Below are positions 1 to 10,710 of a DNA stretch of 39,470 nucleotides, piece after piece. The position numbers and the translations under genes are program-made. Origin of the DNA: Didymodactylos carnosus (taxonomy: Eukaryota > Rotifera > Eurotatoria > Philodinida > Philodinidae); the NCBI GenBank assembly GCA_905250885.1, contig CAJNOQ010000894.1, forward strand, positions 1 through 39,470, read 5' to 3'. The notes under the pieces are model-generated. The model saw only the letters and a program-made list of their open reading frames with translations. It made no database searches and was not told the DNA's origin. Numbering within the stretch: the stretch's first letter is position 1; every line of letters begins with the position of its first letter.

Positions 1-458
1 AAATGGTCCGATCGAGCTCAAATTTTTACCACAAATACTTCAGACCCTATCTCAGGATGAAATTTTTTTCCCGAAAAATATACTTTCCTTCTTGAGATAT
101 ACGAAAAATGCTGAAAATCACACAAAAAAACTGAAAAAAAGTTAGCATTTGGGAACAAAGTGAAAAAAGAAGGAGCTAGGGTATACATAAAAACTGTCGA
201 ATAAAGATTTTCTATATGTGTATTGTTTATGTGGAAAACATGGCAGTATCGTCTGTGGGTGCTGAACGAGATGAGTTTATTACAGTATAAAAAACAAGAT
301 AGATGAACATCAACTTTTCTACATCTCGATTATGAAGAAAACAGTAACTGGTGACCAGTTTCAGGTACTAGGAACGATAACTGGAACTGTTCCACACCTA
401 CGGTATTTAAGTTATGTTCATTACACAAATCAATGAACATACGTATATTGTTTCTCTT
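1..458. other. No gene seen
   Basis: AT-rich sequence with no convincing exon, repeat or RNA gene. It is the left edge of the window, so it could be flank or intron of something outside. Confidence 0.4.
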
Positions 459-734
459 GGGTATTACTAAAAGACACGAACACCCACAAATGCCCCCAAA
501 TTAAAATCTGACTTAGCCAATCGATAGAGCTCGTCGAGCTGAGTCTAACCAACACCCGAAAAGGTTTTTATAGTTTCGCTTTTTAAGCATACATTTTCAA
601 TGAACATCCAGAGAACACCGAAAAGAAAGGGTAAGAACACCCAAAAAAGTGTGCCAACGTCATCGCCAGGTTTGGCACACTTTTTTGGATGTTCTCTGGA
701 TGTTCGTGGGTTTTCGTGTCTTTTAATAATACCC
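459..734. mobile_element. Small non-autonomous DNA transposon (MITE) with 8-bp target duplication
   Basis: The ends are inverted repeats: 459-487 and the reverse complement of 706-734 agree at 27 of 29 positions, starting GGGTATTA. The element is flanked by GTTTCTCT at 450-457 and again at 735-742, an apparent 8-bp target-site duplication. There is one extra T (458) between the left duplication and the repeat. Inside, further inverted pairs (602-617 with 690-705, and 643-657 with 672-686) make most of the right half fold on itself. There is no transposase ORF. An 8-bp duplication is typical of the hAT superfamily; the superfamily call is inference. Confidence 0.8.
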
Positions 735-1161
735 GTTTCTCTGCTGCTTGCTAGATTTAAATTTGTGATATCAATGAATTTTGCTCTTTTACCAGTATTT
801 TGATCGTTGTTACATGTATTATTTTGGCAATTATGATTTTAGAATGGTTTTATAAGCGAAGGTTGAGGAAAGGTTTTTAAAAATCATAAAGGTAAGTACC
901 TTATTTGATTCAGATGGCGTGTGAATGTTATACGCTTCATTAAAATTTATAAAATTAATAGACATCAGTAATTCTATTGATCAACAATCATAATTACAAA
1001 AAAATAGTTTTTGAAAAAATTTAAATTAGTTTTCTAACCCAACCCGGATATTAACAGAAAAATTGACTATATAGTTCTTATCTCTTTTCTTATCTCCATC
1101 ACTCATTTCATTGTAAACGTTCCTCAGTGTTCATCACCTTCAAAAAAAATATCTTTGCAAG

Positions 1162-1844
1162 ATGTACCAAAAACTTGTAATACAGCTCATTACTCTTCAG
1201 GTAAATATTGAGACAGATGTTTTTGAAAAGCGTTGTAAAAATTCTTGTTGAATATTTTCTGGCTATCCTCATAAGAAGTTCCTATCTGCTTGACTGAGTG
1301 CGACAATTCTAACGAAATATAAGCCTCGGAAGTCCTTTCGTCTGCTTGGGTTCGAACATCTCGGTTCGACGGCTCGCTACCTATCTGAAGTCCAAGGGCT
1401 CGAAATCGATAACGGTCCGAAGTCTCATTTTTCGGGGGGTCGAGTCCTCAGTGAGGACCCATTTTCGAGTACGCGAAATATCCCTCGAACAAGTGATTGG
1501 GCTAATATTCATAGTGAACGTTTGAAAATAATTTTCCCTCATTACTTTTACAGTTTTTATTTTTGTGGTCTGTATATTCGATGGGGTTAGAAGATTACAA
1601 TAACCATAATAATGATGTCAACACGGTCCAGACACACCCATATTATGCAGCCAGACTACTCAATTCATTCAGATATCCATTATTAGCAGCACAAACGAGA
1701 ATATTAAATGAAAATATTGCCAGTAACAAACACAATTATGACGATGATCAAAATATACTGAAAAAACAACGTCGTGGCTCTCCAAGATCAAAAGCAAATT
1801 TGGCTGGTTTGTGGGGAGTACCATCCGTTCAGCGTTGGGATTAA
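1162..1844 (+). CDS. Secreted peptide / possible neuropeptide precursor, two exons
   Basis: Exon 1 is 1162-1200 (13 codons, starting MYQKL), followed by a GTAAAT donor. The acceptor TTTTACAG ends at 1553 and exon 2 runs 1554-1844, giving about 109 aa. The join makes one continuous hydrophobic leader (residues about 4-22) that looks like a signal peptide, whereas exon 2 alone has no proper ATG start. The mature part is Asn/Asp-rich, has no cysteines, and carries basic sites near the end (KK, RR) before a final Trp-rich segment ending in QRWD. No C-terminal Gly for amidation is visible, so a standard amidated peptide is not evident. A polyadenylation signal lies 6 bp after the stop. I do not recognise the family. 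The short Met-Tyr-Gln first exon matches the design of the precursor gene at 5253. Confidence 0.6.
1316..1480. repeat. GC-richer insert in the intron of the peptide gene
   Basis: This part of the intron is markedly richer in G+C than its surroundings and repeats CTCGAA/TTCGAG-type motifs. It includes a perfect short palindrome, GTCCTCA-G-TGAGGAC, near 1444-1458. It may be a fragment of a mobile element; no ends or target duplication were found. Confidence 0.35.
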
Positions 1845-1850
1845 AACTAC

Positions 1851-1856
1851 AATAAA
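1851..1856 (+). promoter_or_regulatory. Polyadenylation signal AATAAA
   Basis: Canonical hexamer only 6 bp beyond the stop codon of the secreted-peptide gene. It supports this as a true 3' end with a very short untranslated region. Confidence 0.6.
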
Positions 1857-2339
1857 GATGCATGCATACAGTACTCTGTTTTACTGGTATAAATAATGTT
1901 ATTTTGTGGTGTCCACTATCTGAATTTGTTATTTAAATCTAAAAAGTATAGACATATTTTTTAAATTGAAAATAAAGCTAAGCTGAGTATAAGCGACATT
2001 AGTAAATACACGGCAAGAAAAAACATATGTGAATAGAAAATTATTACTCTAGCGATAAAGACCATGTTTCCTCTCTAACTGTAAAATAATTTGACAGAAA
2101 GTCCAAGATCAAGTGCTTATTATCTGTTCTACATGCACATTTTTCCATTAATTATATTATACCTACAACAAATAATTACGCACACATACCAATTTTCTTT
2201 TGATGATGTTTGCAAAATGTTTGTATTTTCGAACAAATCCTGTTCAGGGTTTTCCTGACAGTGCATTCTTGTTCACGAGAGTTTGCCTTACAAAACGAGA
2301 TGTCCAGTAAAGTTATAAGCGGTTTAATAAAAATAACTG
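1857..2339. other. No gene seen
   Basis: AT-rich intergenic sequence downstream of the peptide gene. Nothing coding or repetitive stands out. Confidence 0.4.
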
Positions 2340-2780
2340 ATCGCGATTTTTTAACTATTCGTTTGAAAAGGCGTTTTTCGAAATTTCACAACGCGTTAAA
2401 GAACGCGTTTTTTCGATGAATTTGAACGGCAGTGAAAACGTTAATTAACGCGTTTTGAAATGATTCAAAAATAAAAACAGAACGAAGATACAGAGGTTTG
2501 AACCCTCGACTTCTGCCCCACTATTCTTTCATTTTTCTCATCCGAGCATATCCTTCTGACATTACATTAACTGACAACAAACTAATGGAGAGCAGTAGAA
2601 TGAGTACTTAGCAGTTCGAAATAACGAAAAGTTTCAGTTTCAAGAAAAAATCGTTAGAAGCGCCACGAAAAATGTGTTTTCGCCGAACGCCTTAGTGAAC
2701 AATCGTTAAAAGAGTCATTTAAACGTGTTTCTTGTTGTTCAAAACTTTAGAATAATGCGTTCTTTGACAGCGCGTTTGTT
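2340..2780. repeat. Possible degenerate element with AACGCG motifs at both ends
   Basis: AACGCGTT-type motifs cluster at 2360-2460 and reappear inverted near 2755-2775 (AAAGAACGCG against the complement of GCGTTCTTTG). That is the pattern of a short transposon with subterminal motifs. It includes a stretch near 2495-2510 that resembles a tRNA B-box on the minus strand, but no cloverleaf can be drawn. Ends are not defined. Confidence 0.3.
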
Positions 2781-3446
2781 AATGATTGACCATGTTTTGT
2801 AGAGGTAGATCTTTCCAACAAAACTAATTTCTCAATAGAATGTGAAAAATTTATTCTTGGAATAGATACACAAAGAATTGAAGAAAACTGATGCATGCCT
2901 ACTAATAATAATAATAGAATCTTCTTTGTATGTGTCGTATTTAGCTGATGTTAAAGAGAGCTAAAAGTATTAAAGAAAAAGAACATTTAGTTATGCACAG
3001 ATATATGATTAGATGTTTAACAAATCAGAATTTCACATATACTTGTTAAGAGATCATGTATATGTGGATAAGTTTGTTCCAAATAAAATGATCGTTTCAA
3101 GATCAAACCATTATTTTATTCTTTTCGGGGGTTTCTCCTGTCTTTGCGTTCATTTTGTAGTTTTATTTGATCTATATTATTATTTTTTTGCTTCTAATGC
3201 TTATACTTGATGAAGCGACGCATTATACTTTTTTGCATTATACTTTGTTCAGCATTGTGAATTATTTTGTCAGTAATTTCAATTGTTTGTTAGACAATAT
3301 TATTCAAGACAACATCATGACATAGATGTTGAATATCATCCATTGTTATAATAGAAGTTAAACTGATATTTAATTATATTTGATGGTAGATATGTGACAG
3401 TATAGCAATAGTGGATGATGTTTGAATCAGTGATGATTCATTACTT
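2781..3446. other. No supported gene
   Basis: AT-rich. A few short open stretches on the minus strand near 3290-3350 could be further decayed exon pieces belonging with the fragment at 3447-3797, but no splice-consistent model could be built. Confidence 0.3.
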
Positions 3447-3797
3447 TTAAATAATGGACGGTGAATTCAGCGTAGCATAAGAGAGCCCATTATCATTGTC
3501 AACTTTCTCTTTTAATAAATGTTTATTAAATACATTTAATAATAGAATACTACCAACACTCAGTGTACCACTTCCTTCATGGTATGATATTGGTGGTAAA
3601 TCGACACCATCGATACTGTTACTTTATCCTTCAACATCTAATTTGTTATTAGAATTGTATTCTATACCACTTTTAGGAGTACAAGAAAAATTAGTGGTAA
3701 TAGTGGCGATATATCCAATACCACTACTGGTATTGTTAATAAGTGGAATTAATTGATATTTTAATGTATCTTGGCTTTCTATCGTCCATGCTTGTTA
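3447..3797 (-). pseudogene. Decayed coding stretch with one in-frame stop, unknown family
   Basis: Read on the minus strand from 3797 to 3447, about 117 codons contain a single internal stop (TAA at 3626-3624). The translation has a protein-like composition, with segments such as QAWTIES, IPLINNTSSGIGYIATI and SYHEGSGTLSVGS, unlike the homopolymer-rich translations of neighbouring non-coding DNA. No start codon, no clear splice sites and no family were recognised. It could be an old pseudogene fragment. Alternatively it is an exon pair in which I have missed a small intron around the stop. Confidence 0.35.
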
Positions 3798-5252
3798 TAT
3801 TATACTCGACTATTTACTTTCACTAGTCATTCTTATCAACTGAACTACACTGAAATACTATCATTGTCCAAGAAACACTGAAACATTTGATGACACGTGT
3901 AATCACTGTTATGTCAGTACTTTAATTGTGTTCATAGATTCTAAAAATTGATGTTGTATCAAATCTTTTAATAACATTAAACTATTTATGTATCAAAAAC
4001 TTTAAAGTAAAACGACATCACATATTCAAAAATATATCAAGTATTCATTAAAGAGAAATATTTATCAAATAGATAGACCTAATTGAAGAATTAGTGAATA
4101 ATACATTTGAAATTTTAAAAATGACTCCCTTATGTACCCACGCATATAGAGACACGTGGTTATAATGCATCTATTTGAAGATGTAACAGATTGATTCCTA
4201 TTTTTATCGTACCTTCTCTAATGGAACTAAAGTACATAATATAAAACTCAATTCAACAAGAAGACTACTGCATAGATTTTTCTTGGAGTATCTCACTTAA
4301 CACTCATCATTGTCAAGAATGGTGGAGTCATCTAAAATATGATATTATTACTTGAAAATCAAATACAAAAAGTTAAAGCGTCTAACCGATACTCTTTTTC
4401 GTTTTAAGAATGAAGATGATGAGTTCTTGCAAAAAATTGTTAAAAATTCTTCGACAAAAATCATCACCAGTGGTATCTCCGAGTAAAATCGAATTTTTTT
4501 TTAAATATCAAGTAAACATCATCAGATTATATGGAATTTATCATGCGAATAACCAATATCGATATTACAAGTGTTAAAAAATGTTTATGGAAAGCACCGA
4601 AAATTTATTTTGTAGCGTGCTACTTCATCCCTTATATCAAGTTTGCTCATTCATCAGGGAGATCACAGGCGAAGATTTTTTCAAAAATTTTAAAGTTTTG
4701 ACTATACAATTTGGTTGAGAATTATTTACTAGCCACATTCGTATTATATTTGAAGAAAAATCCTGAATTGTAAAAAGATCTTATCTCTCCTCTTTCTTTT
4801 ATCTATTCAAAGTGAAATTTCATCACACTAGGATGTATTTTTCAGTTACAAAGCATACCGGTTGAGACTTGTGACAAACGTTTAAAGTAGTCGAATAATA
4901 AACCTATACTTTTTTTTAAAACAAAAAATTAAATATTCTAAAAGGCCAAGTTTTCCGTCGTACTGTAGTTTTTTTGACAAATCAAATCATAGAGAAGAGG
5001 AAAAACTATTATTCTTTTAAGTAGGAGGCACGTTATCATGCAATTTAGAAATTTATGTATATGAAAGTGATACCTATGTGTTTGAAACACTTTTTTCCCA
5101 AATTGACGTAGAAAAAGAAAAAGAGTAAGAGCGCAAGATTATTTTTCAAACTATTAAATAGACAATACAGAGGAAGAAAAAACAAGAATATACTACATTT
5201 ACTGGCATCATTCATTGTCCTGTTGAAGTCTACTCACAGAAGCAACACGCAA
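3798..5252. other. No gene seen
   Basis: About 1.45 kb of AT-rich sequence upstream of the pyrokinin-like gene. No exon, repeat or RNA gene could be supported; it presumably holds that gene's promoter. Confidence 0.4.
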
Positions 5253-6907
5253 ATGTATCAACAACAATTATTTTCAGTGGGTAAGTCCACTTTATGACTC
5301 TAATCTGGCAAACAATTAGCAACTTACGAGCCGTGTGAAAATTATCTGGTATATAATATTCAGATATTTACTCTTTTAGCCGTTTGCTAAAGAATCGATC
5401 TGGCTTATCTGCAGCATCTGGTCACTTTAGAGAGATTTTCTTACGTTTGGAACCGAAAAAGAGTGATCACTAAACAAAGCATTTAGATAGTCACGTATGA
5501 AAGATTCAATCAAACTAAAACTGCCCTATCGATATTGATCATCAAATTTGTCAAATAAATTGAGAGATTTTACTTTACTTCTAGTCCCATCGTAGACTAA
5601 GAGAGAAAAACAACGACCTAAATACGGTTATTTGTTTTAATAATATCCATTCTCAACTACAGATGGGATTTTCAGTGAGATGACTGACGTTTATGATTTT
5701 AATATTAAACTAGGAAGACGTTATCCCCGATCCAAAAATTCTAGAAGGAATCTGATACTATCCGATGACTGGAGGAAAACATACGAATGCTTACGTAGAA
5801 TCAGATAGAATCCTGTCATAGGTGATTCTGCAGAATCTCTGCCATACGAACGCGTGGCATTTCCTATAACAAATCATACACTACCTATCAGCCCCCTAAG
5901 ATCGTAAAATATGAAATGTAGGACAAAAATGACTGACTAGTCAACGAATCTTATCATCTTATTTTTATATGATCATACGGAATTTCGATAAATTTCTATC
6001 ATTGCCTAGTGTAGAATCCTATATAATTTTACCACCGATCCTATAGGCTCCCTTTAAGTTCCTATTTGAATCTTGCCATAAGAAATAATAGGTATTTTTC
6101 GATGGATCGAACATATATCACTTTCCTATAGAAATCCTACAAGAATTCATAAGATCCTACGAGATCTTATAGAATTCCAATAGGATTGTTCCACCTAGGC
6201 CTTTGTTGAAAACTCTCCTTGACAAAATTACGGCAGTTGAATGAAAGAACGAGTAACAGAGGATTCTCTTAAAGTTGTCATTAATCATAGTCCATATTTA
6301 CTTATATTTTTTACTTCTAGCTCAATATTTTCTTGTTTGTGTGGTTATTCTTCGTTCAATAGAATCTTCCCCAATTATTAATAGTAATAATAAAATATCA
6401 TTAGAAAAACAATTTTCGTCATCAGTTAGTGATTTGTCATGGCCAAAATGTTTTCTAAAATCGTCATTCAAAAACATTTTCCGTTCTCGTCGTGCATCCA
6501 TTTCAAGAGCATTCTGGAATACACAAGGTCATTTTGATGACAAACGTTTTTCACCATTTTCACCACGATTGGGAAAACGAACAAATCGACAAGAAGAAAA
6601 AGATGATATGGTTGCTGCTGCTATTCAACAACTCCATTTATCAACAAATACAAATGAAAATGACTTTTCAGAAGATTTTTATATAATACTTGCTAATTGG
6701 TTAAATACATATCCAAATGATGTAATTTATCAGGATGATAAACATTTATGTATTGGTCAACGAACGATTGAAAATATCATAGAACAAATTGTTAATCAAA
6801 TATTTTATTATGATGCCAACAATGGTAGAAATATACGTCAAGGTAATAACAAACGTTTTTTACATCCATATGAAAATGCGTTAATATATCGATCACGTAC
6901 TGGATAA
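5253..6907 (+). CDS. Pyrokinin / neuromedin-U-like (FXPRL-amide) neuropeptide precursor, two exons
   Basis: Exon 1 is 5253-5280 (9 codons plus one base, MYQQQLFSV), followed by a perfect GTAAGT donor. Exon 2 starts at 6321 after a pyrimidine tract and CTAG, and ends at the stop 6905-6907, giving 204 aa. Phase agrees (G + CT = Ala). The join creates a clean signal peptide, residues about 6-24. The prohormone has RR at 66-67, KR at 84-85 and KR at 95-96. Between the last two lies FSPFSPRLG: cleavage and amidation of the Gly would give FSPFSPRL-NH2. FXPRL-amide is the signature of the pyrokinin/PBAN branch of the neuromedin-U-like family, which acts through G-protein-coupled receptors. The upstream piece 68-83 and a C-terminal segment after NNKR (ending RTG) could be further peptides. 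The remaining roughly 100 residues are spacer. The family call rests on the motif, dibasic sites and signal peptide together. Confidence 0.78.
5745..6190. repeat. Degenerate ATCCTATAGGAT-type palindromic repeats inside the intron
   Basis: The intron of the pyrokinin-like gene contains repeated imperfect copies of AATCCTATA / TATAGGATT in both orientations (near 5810, 6015, 6040, 6125-6190). This gives a locally self-complementary sequence. It looks like remnants of small inverted-repeat elements; no boundaries are clear. Confidence 0.3.
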
Positions 6908-7264
6908 AAATTTCATATGTTTTTTTTTTCATTCATGTATATGATTGCATTAACTAAAGTAAATGAGAAGCAAATTTTTTTCCAAAAAAGTTGACAGAAA
7001 GAGAATTGATAAGTACAAGATTATACGTTTATTTTTGAATTGTGATAAAAATTTCTTACTATGTACTATTATGCTTTCTAAGCATCCAATAAAAAAGTAC
7101 AAATTATTTTTGTACATCAAAAGAAATATATATTTGTTAATTGTTAACTGAACTTCTAATTCAATCATTAACAAGTTTAGAAAAATTAAGCATTAAACAA
7201 TTTTCTCTTCAACTTGGTCAATCATTAATATCCATTTATCATTCTAATCATTAATTTTCTAAAA
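6908..7264. other. 3' flank between convergent genes
   Basis: AT-rich, non-coding by eye. It holds the 3' ends of the pyrokinin-like gene (plus strand) and the lectin-like gene (minus strand); an AATAAA occurs near 7089 on the plus strand. Confidence 0.4.
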
Positions 7265-9232
7265 TTAGTCTAATTCACAAACAAATCTTGATGTCCAAGT
7301 CGAACACATAATATTTGTAATACATGTAGAACCAATTAATATACGTGCACATTGATCAGTAGTAAATGACGTAGGAACGGATGCGCAGAACTGCATTGTG
7401 GGTGACACTGTTCCATTGCCCAAAAACCATTGTGAAGTATTAGAACTATATTTATGACCAATAAATATATCATAATACGATGATGTGGCAAATGTTGCCA
7501 CATTGCTTAATTCTTGATTATCATCGATATAAACTAAATGACTAGTAGGACCAAAAAACGATGTTACATTCAAACAAGCCAATGATGAGTGAGTCCAATC
7601 AAGATAACTATTGACTCTATTATAACAGTAGACTCTAGATCGAGTGGCATTGGTAGCATTAACTATCTGCCATGATGTCGGACAATCACGACATCGAATA
7701 CCATCCCAAAAACATGTCGAACATACTGCACATGAGCATAGATAATTGAGACATTTCAAACCTAAATCATTACGACACCATGTATCATCAACACCACAAA
7801 AGGATTGAAATAGACGTTGTTGTTGACAGACAAATCCGTCCCAAAAATAATCTAAAAGAAAAAAAAATCATTTTATCTCTAAAATTATGGTTAACTAAGT
7901 AAACTTACTTTGTGGACATGTACATACATTTGTTGAATTCGAACAATAGAGATTTGTATAACTAACACATTGTGAACATGTAGTGCAATTTTTATTTTGA
8001 CAACGTTCTCCGAAAGTTGCTTGAGTATCACAATAATTTCCCGATGTCCAATATGAGTTTAATTCACACGAACAAATATTATTTACACATTTTAAACCAT
8101 AATCATATTCACAAGCTGATTGATCTGTACATGATACATTCAATTGAACAATTTTTGGACTTAAACAATAATTACCGCTCCAATACGAGTAATCATCACA
8201 TTGACACACACCATATACACATTGTAGAAGAGTTGATGGTAAACAAAACGATGAATTATAACAAGGTTTAAGATAAGAACCATAAGATAAACATACTGTA
8301 CCATCAAAATAAGATGAACTACTTGATGAACATTGACAACTATATGTTGTATTATCACATATTAAAGGTGCTTTACATCCACTTGTTATCGTTGAATATG
8401 GATCACATGGACTATTAACTGATCGATATGTTTCACACAAATGATTATTCCAAAATGTAATATTTGTATTGCATGTACATTGATTATTTATACAAGTTAG
8501 ATTTAAACTAGAATCACAATAATTGTGGATAGTTGAACAATTTTGACCATAGGATGATAAAGGTAGACATATCGTTCCATTATAATAATATCGTGATATA
8601 CAATCACATTGATACATATTTAAATTACACATTAAATTATATTTTGATGAACATTCGTGTTCTCGATAACAACCTTGCTGATAGTATCTCTGAGAAAAAC
8701 AACCAAATAGATTATCATTTGGATCATAACATTTACATGTTCCATTTAAAATATCACAGATGACTATGTAAGAATTATCCATTGGACAATAAGTTATTTG
8801 TGGACACACATTGGTGAGTGATGCAATTTTTCTACTTAAAATAACTGCCAAACTAATTATTATTATTGAATAAATAATTCCTATTAATAAGATGAGTCCA
8901 TAAAATAAACGAGAATTAATTGTAAAATAATTCTTCAATTTAGGCACGGAAGATTCTGTTGAAATTTGACTATTGATTGGTGGTGTATAGGCTGATACTT
9001 TCACACAATGATTTTCATTAATGTTAATATCAGGATCATCACTGTTGGTAAACACTTCGTTTAGTGGTATTACTTGTAAAATATTTTCAGCACTTTCAGT
9101 TGTTATAGGTGATTCTGTTTTTATTCTATTCAATTGTTCTATCGATGAACTAATTCGTGTTAATTCGTGCTCACTTTTGGGTAATACAAGTGATAAGGGT
9201 ATACTTCTTTCATAATTGTCATCACTCATCAT
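7265..9232 (-). CDS. Type II-like membrane protein with EB/EGF-like modules and a C-type-lectin-like domain, two exons
   Basis: Exon 1 is 9232-7909 and exon 2 is 7851-7265. They are separated by a 57-bp intron (GTAAGT..TTTTAG) with matching phase, giving 636 aa. The intron removes an apparent stop, and the cysteine pattern continues across the junction. Residues 1-108 are a hydrophilic, presumably cytoplasmic tail. Residues about 110-132 are one strong membrane segment (ILLIGIIYSIIIISLAVIL region). Residues about 143-490 hold some seven cysteine-rich modules of the type C-x-C..(W/Y)-x-G-x-x-C, like EB or EGF-like repeats, with several N-glycosylation sites. Residues about 497-636 resemble a C-type lectin domain (CPTSW start, WFLG core, FVCELD end). 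The usual EPN/WND calcium-sugar motifs are not evident, so sugar binding is uncertain. Likely a surface receptor or adhesion protein. Confidence 0.75.
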
Positions 9233-9596
9233 TGTTCTTAAGATTTAAGCATATGACACAATTACCATAATATGAACGTTATGGTGAGTAAATAGTACAT
9301 AATTGAAAATCTAAGTTCAAATTTATGAGATATTTGATACTTTTCTTTTATTACAAAATAAACAAAAATAAATGAAGGAGAAAACCATCAAATGTATTTT
9401 AATTAAAAAGTTCTTTTAAAATAGTTGAAAACTAATAAACAATAAACATCTTATGTACGCGAATGTACTTCTCGTTTGTTCATTACTTAGATACTTTGTA
9501 AAACATTATCTTTTTCTCACGCATGTTTTCTGATCCACTCAGGCATGAGGATTGTCCTCTCGTGAACGAAATTTGATTACATTGTTAATATTGCAG
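9233..9596. other. Intergenic, no gene seen
   Basis: Upstream region of the lectin-like gene (minus strand) and of the orphan kinase-type exons (plus strand). I searched it for exons that would supply the missing N-terminal part of those exons and found none. Confidence 0.4.
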
Positions 9597-10408
9597 TAAT
9601 GATCGAAGCAAGATCAACACTAAAATTACATGTTCAAGATTCAATTCAGTTTACTATGTCAATACAACGATGTCAGCCAAATAAAAATAAATTATTATAC
9701 ACTTTTGACGTTGAATTTATCAATACATCTGTAAACAAACTGATAGATCTGATAATTTAAATAATTAGAAAATAAAAAATTAGAATAAAAAATTCACAAT
9801 ATTGAATGGAAGTGTAAATCTGAAATGGTACAGCTATACCATGTAGATTTTATGAGAAAATATACAAAACAAGTAGATGACGTATCAATGGATTCAGCGG
9901 AATATCATGTGAGGATTAATTATACGTTATCTTGGAGGAGGCACGCTGGATATGTAAAGTATTTTAAACAGAGAGATGAGCTTGAGTAAAATTCGACGCA
10001 CAGAAAATCGCATACTGGGATTATATTGCACCGCATGCATTTACAACAATCCCAGTTATTTCGAGATATTGAACATTTCAGAATTTGTATTTTCACAATT
10101 GATATTTTGATAAAAAAAAAAAGTAATTATCAATCTATCCAATTTCATCTAAAAAACTATTATTAGGGCGTCAGTCACACGAAGAAAAGGAGTTTGAAAA
10201 TATACTAAAATCCCAGTACAACAGAAATTAACAAATAAAAACCAAATTATATTGGTAACACGTACAAAAGACGGAAAATTAAAGTCAACAAAAACATCAA
10301 CAACACAAACGACAACATCAGCAATGCAATCAGGAGAGGAGTTAATAGGATCTGGGTCTTTGTCCAATATAAAACTTTTTTGATTGTTTGGCTTAAATTT
10401 GCAATAAA
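9597..10408 (+). pseudogene. Orphan exons resembling an AMPK-alpha / KA1 C-terminal domain (5'-truncated)
   Basis: Three open segments can be linked. Segment A is 9597-9730, after a TTGCAG acceptor and before GTAAAC. Segment B is 9834-9908, after TACAG and before GTGAGG. Segment C is open over 10198-10383 and followed by AATAAA at 10403-10408. A and B join in phase. Across that join the translation reads FDVEFINTS-LYHVDF, which lines up without gaps with the AMPK-alpha C-terminal stretch around LYQVD..YLLDF; the NKL-x-Y-x-F-x-V part is also KA1-like. C is Ser/Thr/Lys-rich, like the ST loop of AMPK-alpha; its junction with B is weak. No kinase domain precedes A: the lectin gene starts only 365 bp upstream on the other strand. 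It is either a truncated gene fragment or a small stand-alone domain gene. The resemblance is from memory. Confidence 0.4.
10403..10408 (+). promoter_or_regulatory. Polyadenylation signal AATAAA
   Basis: Hexamer 20 bp after the TGA that closes the Ser/Thr-rich open segment (10198-10383). It supports that segment as a 3'-terminal exon. Confidence 0.4.
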
Positions 10409-10710
10409 GAATGCATCGCACAATTATATTCGTCTTGATTCATCCAATACACTCGATCCGGTTATTTGATTACTCATTACCATCGAATGCTTGCTTGTTA
10501 CATTAGATTGGAGTTGTAACTGGTAACGGTGAATAGCCAAGCCGCTCCGTTCTAAAAAAACGTTTTAACCAGTGTCATTTTGAGTGTTTCCTTGAATAAA
10601 ATTAGCCTTTCACTATGAAAAAATGGAAAATTTAGAATGGCCGTTCCGTTCCGGTAGAGAATTTTCAAAACGGTACAGTTCCTGTTCTAAGAATTTTGGA
10701 ACAGTTACAG

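Noticed and set aside
2490-2600. GGTTCAAACC (minus strand) resembling a tRNA B-box
   Set aside because: No A-box or acceptor stem in the expected position; at most a relic of a tRNA-derived repeat.
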